Assembly: GCA_030430205.1 (NCBI GenBank)
Contig: JAUIGE010000001.1
Span: 372,001-436,000 of the forward strand
DNA from: Bacteroidia bacterium
GTDB lineage: Bacteria; Bacteroidota; Bacteroidia; J057
DNA: 64,000 bases
Direction of reading: 5' to 3'
Position numbers and translations under genes: made by a program. The notes beneath the pieces are model-generated. The model did not search any database, was not told the DNA's origin, and saw nothing but the letters and a program-made list of their open reading frames with translations. Of the stretch, positions 41,210 through 49,236 are shown in pieces. Position 1 is the first letter of the stretch. Every line of letters starts with the position of its first letter.

Positions 41210-43918
41210 TTACAATCCCACTTTGTGCCACACACTTTTCAAATCTCCCAGGAGGTCATTTGCCTGTAGGTAGTAAAATGATTGGGGGTTCTGGGCCAAA
41301 GCCATTAGGTATTTTTCAGCCAGGTCGCTATATCCTCTTTTCATAAAAGTCAGAGAAGTATACCAAATGCCCATTTCCTTCACATTTGTCTTGTGATTGC
41401 CCAGTTTGGAAATCCGGAGAAGGGCTTCATTGTATTGCTCTTTTTCCAGGTAAAAACAGCCCTCACTTATCCATAGGGCAATATCTGATGTCTCATTTCC
41501 CTTGAGTTCGTATGATTTATAGTATTTTTCAAAAAGGGCGTCCCGGCTATATTGCTGGGCCTGGTGTACAGAAAATATGCCGATGCAAGTGGGCAAAAAG
41601 CTAATAGCCACGACAACAAGCGCTTTTTGAAGCCGGACATCTGCTTTGTCCCAAAGTGTCCACAGCTTTTGCATCCAGCGCTCGCTCCAACCGACATGCA
41701 TTTCCTTAACTGGGACTGTCTGCTGTTTTTCATGGAGCAAATCATGCTGAAGCAAAAACTGCATTTGCTTTTGCAAAGCGCTATTTTCTGGCTGTGCCTG
41801 TGCAACAGCCATGGTGCGGTATGTTTCCCGCAGCTTCCAGGCGGCGCTGTTTTGCAGGAGATCCGCATCTTCAAGTGCGGCGGAGATGGCAAGCGTAGCT
41901 TGCTGAGCTGTGGCAGGCGCCATATTGGCGAGCAATTCTTTGCGAAGGGCTTTTGGCCATTCAGCCTGCTGAATCCAGGGAACAGAGGCCAATTTGCTCA
42001 GATTCTCTATTGTCAGGAGTGTCTGACCCTTTTTGTCTTTCACCAACAAATCCCCGGCATACGCATTTCTTTCCAGTGCCTCCCCTACTTCCATGATGAT
42101 TTTCCAATCGGGTTTCGGGTAGAGCATAGCTGATGTCAGCCATTCAAACACATCTTCGCCCAGAAAGGCGCGTACATTTTCTTCTTTTTCAAAATCAAGG
42201 GTTTCAAGAGAATGAAATTCCTGTAGCTGGGCAAAAACTTTTTCGCGCAAGTCATCAAAAGCGGCATGCTCCGGATCGAGCATGGCTTCGGTCAGCATTT
42301 GCTGGCTGGAAGTGTTGAATGGCAACAACAGAAAAAAGGAAGCCAGCGTTTCTTCACGCTTTCCCCATAGCCCCTGCGGCTGCGGGCTGAGCAAAATCCG
42401 CTGCTCAAATTCTGCAAATTCACCTGCAAGCCAATCAGCCATCTCCCGCTGATTGGGAGCCATCATATAGCTGCCTTTGCTGAATATGATCAGGCGATGC
42501 ATCCCATACCTTTGGGCGAGGGTAGAAAGCCCGATTTCCTGCTGAGTGCCGGGGACATAACATGTTCGGGGGTCGCTATTGAAGGTGTAAATGTGCAAGT
42601 GCACGCCCTCTTTGCGCAGCATGCGCATCAATTCCATAAACAGGCCTGCCTGTACTTCGGAAGGCGCGCTTTGGTCTACCAGAATCAGGTATTCTGCTTC
42701 TTTTTCAATCGGTGAATATTGAAGCATGGGATAGCCACCCGCACGGATGGTTTCATATAAAGTCGCATCAAAATCCAGGCGATCATGCTCGCTTGTTTGA
42801 GGATGTTTCATGGCCCGGGCCAGCGCATAAAATGCTGCTTCTGGCTCCAACTCATGGGTATTCTCATTTTGAGGAAGTTGATAGGGCGCGTCTTTTTCGG
42901 GAAGAAATTTATGGCTGAAAGCTCTTTGATAATAAGCAAAGCGATACCAGCGCATATAAAGTTCTGTCCCCAGAACGAGCAGGATGTATAAGCCAAAAAA
43001 CAGGAGTTTGACAAAAAATTGTTTTCTCTCCAGTTGAGCTTGTTTTTGGGCCCTATTGACAGTCAAAGTACTGTTTCCTTCCGGACTTACCAGTACGTGC
43101 ATGGTAGCGGTTGCATTTGGATTTCGAAATTCTACCCTTGCATAACTATCCCCATAACCTTGTGCAACTCCATCCTCTATTTCCAGTTTTATACTGTGAA
43201 TTCCTTTTTCTGAAAAAGTAACCCAAACTTCTTGTCCCTGATGAGGCAATTCTTTGTCATCCAAAAACCAGTGGTAGATATAGTTTTCTGCCTGATAGCG
43301 GTTTCTAAACTTCACCTGCTTCCCTACTTCAGGATAAAAGACATCAGAAACGATTTCTACCTTTCCGATCTTTTTCTCCTGCCCCTTATCTTCTTGTTTT
43401 TGTTTTTCACTGTCTGCTGCTTCAGGCGTTTTAGCTTTCGCTTTTTCTTCTTTATCAATGGTGATTTCCTGTTTCGATGGTTGGGGAACTTGTGGTTGAG
43501 GTTGGCCTTTGAAAAATAAAATCAAAAAGAGTAAAATCAGCAGCCCTCCAAAGGGATATACCCAAAGCCGCCTTTTGCGGGCAGCTCGCTGAAAGTCTGA
43601 ATCTACATTTTCTGCAATCCTTTCATTGTTCTCCTGTTCATCCCTTTCCGCCAATTGTGCTGTCCATGCAGCATTTCCCGCTAAAATTTCTTCATAAAAT
43701 TTTTCAAACACATCCCTGAAGCGGATTTGTTCTTCTTCCGACTTCGCCACAATGGGCGACAGAATTTCGGGTAATTTATCTGGATGATTGAGGTATTCCT
43801 TGCCAAAGGCATTGACTATCTTTTGCAGGCGGTAATATGTCGCTGCATCGATCTCAAAGTCCGCCGCTTTCAGGCGTTGAACCAGACTTTCCAGTGGAAG
43901 AACAAAAGTATTTGACAT
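41210..43918 (-). CDS. Membrane protein with CoxE-type N-terminus, PKD-like, VWA-like and TPR-like domains
   Basis: 902 residues. The first 80 (LESLVQRLKAADFEID, IVAKSEEEQIRFRDVFEKFY) match the helical N-terminus of CoxE-type VWA proteins that partner MoxR ATPases. Then come TM1 (about 113-131), a charged Lys/Glu stretch, a PKD/Ig-like domain (about 185-270), TM2 (about 300-322), and a VWA-like domain (about 390-480) whose metal motif is DQSAPS rather than the canonical DxSxS. A helical region, TM3 (about 765) and TPR-like repeats end the protein. A MoxR gene lies 92 bases upstream on the same strand, so the two likely form one complex. Function unknown. Confidence 0.75.
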   Translation of the reverse strand: MSNTFVLPLESLVQRLKAADFEIDAATYYRLQKIVNAFGKEYLNHPDKLPEILSPIVAKSEEEQIRFRDVFEKFYEEILAGNAAWTAQLAERDEQENNERIAENVDSDFQRAARKRRLWVYPFGGLLILLFLILFFKGQPQPQVPQPSKQEITIDKEEKAKAKTPEAADSEKQKQEDKGQEKKIGKVEIVSDVFYPEVGKQVKFRNRYQAENYIYHWFLDDKELPHQGQEVWVTFSEKGIHSIKLEIEDGVAQGYGDSYARVEFRNPNATATMHVLVSPEGNSTLTVNRAQKQAQLERKQFFVKLLFFGLYILLVLGTELYMRWYRFAYYQRAFSHKFLPEKDAPYQLPQNENTHELEPEAAFYALARAMKHPQTSEHDRLDFDATLYETIRAGGYPMLQYSPIEKEAEYLILVDQSAPSEVQAGLFMELMRMLRKEGVHLHIYTFNSDPRTCYVPGTQQEIGLSTLAQRYGMHRLIIFSKGSYMMAPNQREMADWLAGEFAEFEQRILLSPQPQGLWGKREETLASFFLLLPFNTSSQQMLTEAMLDPEHAAFDDLREKVFAQLQEFHSLETLDFEKEENVRAFLGEDVFEWLTSAMLYPKPDWKIIMEVGEALERNAYAGDLLVKDKKGQTLLTIENLSKLASVPWIQQAEWPKALRKELLANMAPATAQQATLAISAALEDADLLQNSAAWKLRETYRTMAVAQAQPENSALQKQMQFLLQHDLLHEKQQTVPVKEMHVGWSERWMQKLWTLWDKADVRLQKALVVVAISFLPTCIGIFSVHQAQQYSRDALFEKYYKSYELKGNETSDIALWISEGCFYLEKEQYNEALLRISKLGNHKTNVKEMGIWYTSLTFMKRGYSDLAEKYLMALAQNPQSFYYLQANDLLGDLKSVWHKVGL

Positions 43919-43954
43919 GGGAAAAAATTCAGTTACTCACAGATAATACACCAC

Positions 43955-43975
43955 TTATTCACATATTTATCCACA
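43955..43975 (+). promoter_or_regulatory. Two adjacent DnaA-box-like sequences in the moxR-VWA gap
   Basis: TTATTCACA (43955-43963, one mismatch) and a perfect TTATCCACA (43967-43975) lie in the short gap between the MoxR stop and the VWA-protein start. With only two boxes this is more likely a regulatory site or chance than an origin. Confidence 0.45.
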
Positions 43976-44010
43976 ATAGATAAAACTGTATCCTGCTTAC
44001 CGGATACTGC

Positions 44011-44973
44011 TTAGGCCAGCCACTTTTCGATTTCTTTCAAATCCTCCTGGGTTTTGGCGATCACGGCGTAGCTTTGGCGCAATAGCTGTTTTTGCTCAAT
44101 ATTGAGCCTGCTCCAGTTGGGGTTTGTTTTGAGGAAGTCATTCACTTCCAGTATTCGCAACCAGGCCAGCAGTTCGGCTGTAGCCGGTTTTTTCTTTTTC
44201 ATCAATGAGCGCAGCAACAAAAAGTGATCGAGCAATTCTCCATCGCTATAGGCGCTTTGCTCTCCCAATTGGCTTTTAACAATTTGAATCAAACTCTTTT
44301 TTGAAGGAAAAGGAATATGGTAAAAAACGCAACGCCGAAGGAATGCTTCTGGCAGGTGCTTCTCAGAGTTTGACGTCAGGACAACGACTATTCGCTGCGC
44401 TTCTCCTTTTTGGATAAGCAAATTATTCGCTTCCTTGATCTGAAAATTATAATGCTCGATTTCGTGCAAAATATCATTGGGGAAATCGCGGGGCGCTTTG
44501 TCAATTTCGTCAATCAGAACGACGGAGCTACGAGCTTCTTGCTGTGAGATAAATTGGCCTGTGGCCAGGGCTTGCTCATCAGTCATGGCAATGGCTTTTC
44601 CCAAAGCTTGTAACTGGATATAATGAGAAGTGTCAGGCGCTTCTTTTCCCTGGGTCTTGCTGAGGTTTGCATCATGAAAATGTCGCAAGGCGTCATAGGT
44701 GTAGAGCATGTCTGTCGCTTTGGAAGTCGTCTTGGTGTGAAACACCAGTGGCTCTGGCAGAAAATGGGCATCTTCCTTTGCCAAGTCGTGAGCGATTCGA
44801 TACGCGAGTAGCGTTTTGCCTGTACCAGGTTCTCCGGTTAGCAGCAAGGGCTGCCCAAGGGTAAGTGCAACTTGCACCGCCGCATGAAGCCCTTTATCCA
44901 AAACATAGTTTTCGGGAGAAAATGCGCCTTTGGAGAAGCTACGCTCGGGCAGGGAAATTTTGAAGGATGTCAT
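44011..44973 (-). CDS. MoxR-family AAA+ ATPase
   Basis: A 320-residue AAA+ protein with Walker A GEPGTGKT (about 47-54), Walker B SVVLIDEIDKAPRDFPND, sensor 1 VVLTSNSEKHLPEAFLRR and a C-terminal helical lid. MoxR ATPases act as chaperone-like remodelers for VWA-domain partners, and the partner candidate is the next gene downstream on the same strand. The length and the single-domain form match the family. It starts at the ATG at 44973 with MTSFKISLPERSF. Confidence 0.92.
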   Translation of the reverse strand: MTSFKISLPERSFSKGAFSPENYVLDKGLHAAVQVALTLGQPLLLTGEPGTGKTLLAYRIAHDLAKEDAHFLPEPLVFHTKTTSKATDMLYTYDALRHFHDANLSKTQGKEAPDTSHYIQLQALGKAIAMTDEQALATGQFISQQEARSSVVLIDEIDKAPRDFPNDILHEIEHYNFQIKEANNLLIQKGEAQRIVVVLTSNSEKHLPEAFLRRCVFYHIPFPSKKSLIQIVKSQLGEQSAYSDGELLDHFLLLRSLMKKKKPATAELLAWLRILEVNDFLKTNPNWSRLNIEQKQLLRQSYAVIAKTQEDLKEIEKWLA

Positions 44974-45029
44974 AAAATGGCTTTACGGGAAATCTCCCCC
45001 TCAAGATATGGAAATATTTCAGGAAGCGC

Positions 45030-45956
45030 TTAAGCCTTCTTCTTCGCCAGATAAATCACCGAGCTAGACCGATTCACATCTCTCCTTCCCTGCATCCAGG
45101 ATTTCAGTCCACTTATAAAAGCAGCGAATAAACGGCTGTTGCCATGTTTATATTTTTCGCTGAGCATGCTTACATAAAAGCTATCAAATGGCATCAACTT
45201 TTTCTGTACCAATTCAAATCCGTGTGCTTCCAAAAGCATCTCCATGCCTTTGGGGCTGAAGTGATAAAGATGCCGCGGCACATCATAAGCTGCCCAATGT
45301 TCCTGGTAGATGTCTGCATCTTTGGACTGGTAGTTGGGGACTGCGATGATCAGGCGGCCTTCCGGTTTCAGGACTTCCTGGATTTGATCCAGGTAAGGAT
45401 GAAGTCTGTGTACGTGCTCCAGCACATGCCACATACTGATGATGTCAAAATTTGCTTTGGACAAATCAAAAAGGTGGTCCTGTTCATGGACTTGAAGTCC
45501 ATGGTTGTTTTGCGCCTGGGCGCGGGCGCTAGGGTCGGGCTCGAGGCCGAGTGTCTCCCAACGCGCAGCTTTCATGGTTGAAAGAAACTCGCCGGTGCCA
45601 CAACCGATGTCCAGGATTTTTCCGGAATCCCGGCCACTGACTTTTTGCACCCAATTTCGCTTTTGCTTGAGCGTGAGGTTTCGGACAGTTTGGTAGAGTC
45701 GATTGACCAGACCTTTGCTGGTGTTGGAGTGGGAGATATATTCTTCCGATTGGTAGTAGGCTCCAACCTCTTCTTCAACTGGAATATGCTGAGTGAAACG
45801 AATTTCACATTGGGCACAATGCCACACCTCAAAATGCTCCGAAGAAACGGTATAATCTTTAGCAGAAAATTTCTTAGATATTTCTGATGATCCACAGGAT
45901 GGACATGCAGTATATTCTATATTTCTATTTTTCGTATTAGTATTCACTTTTTCCAA
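45030..45956 (-). CDS. SAM-dependent methyltransferase with N-terminal zinc ribbon
   Basis: A 308-residue protein. A CPSCGSSE...WHCAQC four-Cys zinc ribbon (about 18-53) precedes a Methyltransf_23-type domain with GKILDIGCGTGEFLSTM (about 112-128), a LEPDPSA acid for SAM ribose, and ISMWHVLEHVHRL. Methyltransferases with this Zn ribbon are often found in surface polysaccharide loci and modify sugars or lipid-linked intermediates. Here no such cluster adjoins; it lies upstream of the moxR gene on the same strand but 56 bases away and is probably independent. Confidence 0.85.
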   Translation of the reverse strand: MEKVNTNTKNRNIEYTACPSCGSSEISKKFSAKDYTVSSEHFEVWHCAQCEIRFTQHIPVEEEVGAYYQSEEYISHSNTSKGLVNRLYQTVRNLTLKQKRNWVQKVSGRDSGKILDIGCGTGEFLSTMKAARWETLGLEPDPSARAQAQNNHGLQVHEQDHLFDLSKANFDIISMWHVLEHVHRLHPYLDQIQEVLKPEGRLIIAVPNYQSKDADIYQEHWAAYDVPRHLYHFSPKGMEMLLEAHGFELVQKKLMPFDSFYVSMLSEKYKHGNSRLFAAFISGLKSWMQGRRDVNRSSSVIYLAKKKA

Positions 45957-46215
45957 TTTTTCTATTTCTGGGGCAAAAATCAGGGAAAGTAAAAAAAACG
46001 CCTATTTACTACCGTTTTTCGTACTTATTTTACCGCTCTTTGCATCCAGCACTTATCTAAAGTAAGGCTTCCGACATCAATATATAAAATACTGTAAATC
46101 AATTATTTACTATCAAAAAAGAAGACATCGGCGCTTCATTATAATTCATTATTTTTCAACAAACTGTACCCAAGGTCAAAAAGCATAATTATACGCGATT
46201 CTCAGGGCCATTTTT

Positions 46216-48078
46216 TCACCTTCCCAGGTGAACAAGCAGGACAGAAATGTCCGAAGCAGATACGCCGCTGATTCTCGAAGCTTGTCCGAGATTGGCGGGT
46301 CGTTGCTTGCTGAGTTTTTCCCGGCTCTCATTTGACAAAGCTGTAATGGTATGAAAATCGAAATTATCTGATAATTTGACGTTATCTAATTTCATCATAC
46401 GGAGAGCAAGTTTTTGCTCTTTCTCAATATAGCCCGCATACTTGAGTTGAATTTCTGCCTGCTCTTTTACCTCTATATCATAAGCTTCCAGTTTTTCTGA
46501 AAGCTCGGAGCTCTGCGAAATCAAACTTTCCAAATTTACCTGAGGTCTGGTTAATACAGAAACTGCTTTCACTTTTTGCTTCAAGGCTGTGCTGCCTAAA
46601 CCTTCCAAATAGGAATCCATCTCCTCCGGAGCAACGGAGGTATTCTGAATGATTTCCATCACTTCTTCTACTGCTTCTTTTTTGGAAAGCATCTTTTGGT
46701 AACGATCATCAGATGCCAATCCGATGTCATGCCCAATTTGGGTCAGGCGCAAATCTGCATTATCCTGACGCAGGAGCATGCGATATTCCGCCCGGGAAGT
46801 GAACATCCGATAGGGCTCATCTGTCCCTTTGTTGACCAGGTCATCTATCAAAACACCGATATATGCTTCATCTCGTTTGAGAATCAAAGGCTCATTTTCC
46901 TGCAATTTACGGGCAGCGTTGATGCCTGCCATCAGGCCCTGGCAAGCAGCTTCTTCATATCCTGTAGTTCCATTGATCTGGCCCGCAAAGAAAAGGTTCT
47001 CTACAAACTGAGTTTCAAGGGAAAGTTTCAATTGAGTTGGTGGGAAGAAGTCGTACTCCACAGCATAACCCGGACGAAACATTTTCACATCCTCCAATCC
47101 TGGAATAGTTCTCAAGGCCCGCATCTGCACATCTTCAGGAAGGGAGGAAGAAAAACCATTTATGTATACCTCTTCTGTGTTCCAGCCTTCTGGTTCCAGG
47201 AACAATTGGTGCCTGTCTTTATCAGCAAAGCGGGTGATTTTGTCTTCAATTGACGGACAATACCTGGGCCCCAATCCTTTGATTCGTCCATTAAACATGG
47301 GCGATCTATCAAAGCCTTTTTCCAACTCTGCGTGGGTTTTCAGGTTGGTATAGCTAATATGACAAGGTCTTTGCTTGCTCAGTATCTCCGTATCAGTAAA
47401 GGAAAATTTGGATGGGTTTTCATCTCCTGGCTGCTCCTCCATTCGATCCCAATGGATACTTCTGCCATCGAGGCGAGGGGGCGTACCGGTTTTCATCCGG
47501 TTACTTTCAAATCCAAGCGCTTCGAGCTCGGCAGTCAAGCCGACAGAAGCACGCTCACCAGAGCGTCCGCCTCCAAATTGTTTCTCTCCTATATGAATCA
47601 ATCCATTGAGAAAAGTACCATTAGTCAGCACTACAGCCCTTGCTGAAATCTCCAATCCCAGCTGTGTTTTTACCCCAGTCACCCGGCCATCTTTCACTAC
47701 AAGGCCTGTGATCATCTCTTGCCAGAAGTCTACCTGAGGTGTTTTTTCCAACATCAGACGCCACTCTTCGGCAAATCTCATGCGGTCACTTTGTGCGCGC
47801 GGGCTCCACATGGCGGGTCCTTTGGAGCGATTGAGCATACGAAATTGGATCATGCTTCTGTCTGTGACGATCCCGGAGTACCCTCCGAGTGCGTCGATCT
47901 CGCGGACAATCTGTCCTTTGGCCACGCCACCCATGGCGGGATTGCAAGACATTTGGGCGATGGTGCCCATGTTCATGGTGGCAAGCATGACGCTCATGCC
48001 CATATTTGCCGCTGCTGCGGCAGCCTCACAGCCGGCATGGCCGGCACCTACTACTACTATATCGTATGTTGGAAACAT
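46216..48078 (-). CDS. mnmG: tRNA uridine 5-carboxymethylaminomethyl modification protein MnmG (GidA)
   Basis: MnmG with MnmE installs the cmnm5 group on U34 of certain tRNAs, using FAD, NADH and methylene-tetrahydrofolate. The 620 residues match the family. Motifs: FAD-binding VVVGAGHAGCEAAAAAANMG (residues 8-27), MSCNPAMGGVAKGQIVREID, TGTPPRLDGRSI, PGYAVEYDFF, and AGQINGTTGYEEAACQGL. The C-terminal helical domain that contacts MnmE is complete (YIEKEQ, LSNESREKL, QASRISGVSASDI). Two parS sites lie just upstream of the start. mnmG next to chromosome-partition sites near oriC is a recurrent bacterial arrangement. Confidence 0.97.
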   Translation of the reverse strand: MFPTYDIVVVGAGHAGCEAAAAAANMGMSVMLATMNMGTIAQMSCNPAMGGVAKGQIVREIDALGGYSGIVTDRSMIQFRMLNRSKGPAMWSPRAQSDRMRFAEEWRLMLEKTPQVDFWQEMITGLVVKDGRVTGVKTQLGLEISARAVVLTNGTFLNGLIHIGEKQFGGGRSGERASVGLTAELEALGFESNRMKTGTPPRLDGRSIHWDRMEEQPGDENPSKFSFTDTEILSKQRPCHISYTNLKTHAELEKGFDRSPMFNGRIKGLGPRYCPSIEDKITRFADKDRHQLFLEPEGWNTEEVYINGFSSSLPEDVQMRALRTIPGLEDVKMFRPGYAVEYDFFPPTQLKLSLETQFVENLFFAGQINGTTGYEEAACQGLMAGINAARKLQENEPLILKRDEAYIGVLIDDLVNKGTDEPYRMFTSRAEYRMLLRQDNADLRLTQIGHDIGLASDDRYQKMLSKKEAVEEVMEIIQNTSVAPEEMDSYLEGLGSTALKQKVKAVSVLTRPQVNLESLISQSSELSEKLEAYDIEVKEQAEIQLKYAGYIEKEQKLALRMMKLDNVKLSDNFDFHTITALSNESREKLSKQRPANLGQASRISGVSASDISVLLVHLGR

Positions 48079-48129
48079 TGTTTTTTGTTTTGACGCCTAC
48101 AAAAGTAAGCAGAAAATCCTTTTAAGAAA

Positions 48130-48199
48130 GGAGGATTGGAGTTTTGGGTTTCGGGTTTTGAGTTTCGGGTTTTGAGTTTCGGGTTTCGGGTTTCGGTTA
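48130..48199. repeat. Low-complexity G/T-rich tandem repeat next to parS
   Basis: Degenerate tandem units of GGGTTTTGAGTTTC and GGGTTTC fill about 70 bases between the mnmG start and the first parS palindrome. On the opposite strand this encodes only low-complexity peptide. Confidence 0.6.
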
Positions 48200-48201
48200 A
48201 G

Positions 48202-48217
48202 TGTTCCACGTGGAACA
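48202..48217. other. parS site 1
   Basis: TGTTCCACGTGGAACA is a perfect 16-bp palindrome matching the bacterial parS core recognised by ParB (nGTTYCACGTGRAACn). It lies between mnmG and ybeY and is identical to the second site 67 bases away. Confidence 0.9.
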
Positions 48218-48268
48218 AATGTGTAAGGTATTCGGAACTTAAGAAACGAAACAGCCCACTGCCCCTTC

Positions 48269-48284
48269 TGTTCCACGTGGAACA
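48269..48284. other. parS site 2
   Basis: A second exact TGTTCCACGTGGAACA palindrome, just before the ybeY stop. No parA or parB gene is present in the window. Confidence 0.9.
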
Positions 48285-48288
48285 TCGC

Positions 48289-48720
48289 TTAACGAGAAAT
48301 GAAATCTCTTAAAGACAAAGCCATTTCCTCCTGCTTTCGCATCAGTTCTATATCATTTTCTTCATGGTCATCATAGCCTAAAATATGCAATACGCCATGT
48401 GCCATGACCCTATGCAACTCATCAATGAATGGAAGTTGAAGCTGTTGAGCATTATCCTGCACCCTTTCAATACTGATATAGATGTCTGCCATGATAGGGT
48501 TTTCTTCATAAGCAAAGGTCAAAATATCCGTGTAGTAGTCATGTTCCAGGTGCTTCTTGTTCATCTCCAAGAGGTACGTATCAGAGACAAAAATAAAGTT
48601 TAGCTCCTCGATCCCGCGCTTATTTTGCTCAATTAAATAAGCAAGCCATGCTTTTTCAAAGGATTCATCCTCCAGTTCAAAAGCTATTTCTTCGGCAAAA
48701 AAGTGAATAGGTACTTCCAT
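48289..48720 (-). CDS. ybeY: Endoribonuclease YbeY
   Basis: YbeY is a zinc-dependent endoribonuclease needed for 16S rRNA 3' maturation and ribosome quality control. The zinc motif HRVMAHGVLHILGYDDHE (H-x3-H-x5-GxDxxH form) is near residues 107-124, and DTYLLEMNKKHLEHDYYTDI is the conserved central segment. Length is 143 residues from the ATG at 48720; the longer frame would need a TTG start. The gene lies near the anti-sigma-like kinase on the same strand, with about 88 bases between. Confidence 0.95.
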   Translation of the reverse strand: MEVPIHFFAEEIAFELEDESFEKAWLAYLIEQNKRGIEELNFIFVSDTYLLEMNKKHLEHDYYTDILTFAYEENPIMADIYISIERVQDNAQQLQLPFIDELHRVMAHGVLHILGYDDHEENDIELMRKQEEMALSLRDFISR

Positions 48721-48807
48721 TATATGCAAAGAAGAAGCTCAAAGCAGCTATGGAGAATCCCCAAAAAGCCTGCTTTGAGCCAGTAAAAAAAGAGTGAATA
48801 TCTAGAA

Positions 48808-49236
48808 TCAGATATTAAATATCATCTCTACTTGTCTGCCATTGTCTGTATAGAAAATCTGATCAGACAATTGTTCCATCAGAAATACGCCCCGGCCTCC
48901 AATTTTTCCAACATTATCCGGTGCGGTAGGATCGGGAAGCATACCTGGCTCAAAGCCCACTCCTTCATCATGCACGCGGATAAGTAGTCTGTAATTGTTA
49001 GGGATTTCAAACTCTACATACACTTTTTTACTCGCATCGGAGTCATTGCCATGTATGATAGAATTGTTGACAGCTTCTGTCAAAGCTACCATGATGTTTG
49101 CATAAACATCGGCCTTCACTTTCAACTCCTGCCGAATTTCTTCAATGACAGCCTCGACCTCTGTGATGGATTCGACTGTGCTAGGCAGGGCTAATTGTTT
49201 GTAAATCATGGGGCGAAGATTTGCGCTGCTACTCAT
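48808..49236 (-). CDS. RsbW/anti-sigma-type HATPase regulatory protein
   Basis: A 142-residue single-domain GHKL serine kinase-like protein. N box: ALTEAVNNSIIHGN; G1: RVHDEGVGF; G2: GGRGVFLMEQL. RsbW/SpoIIAB homologues bind sigma factors or phosphorylate STAS-domain antagonists. No sigma or anti-anti-sigma gene lies beside it, so the partner is unknown. It overlaps the DUF4175 gene stop by 8 bases (ATG at 49236 against stop from 49229), which indicates translational coupling. Confidence 0.9.
   Translation of the reverse strand: MSSSANLRPMIYKQLALPSTVESITEVEAVIEEIRQELKVKADVYANIMVALTEAVNNSIIHGNDSDASKKVYVEFEIPNNYRLLIRVHDEGVGFEPGMLPDPTAPDNVGKIGGRGVFLMEQLSDQIFYTDNGRQVEMIFNI

Noticed and set aside
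45957-46215. tRNA or small RNA in the gap before mnmG
   Set aside because: No cloverleaf or strong hairpin was found by eye. The region is simply AT-rich.
48130-48199. Telomere-like GGGTTTC tandem repeat
   Set aside because: Degenerate, internal and short. It is better treated as low-complexity DNA beside parS.
48097-48285. 62-codon frame beginning MFHVEQ across the parS sites
   Set aside because: This peptide arises from the parS palindromes and the G/T-rich repeat. Short MFHVE-type ORFs are a common artefact of parS DNA.
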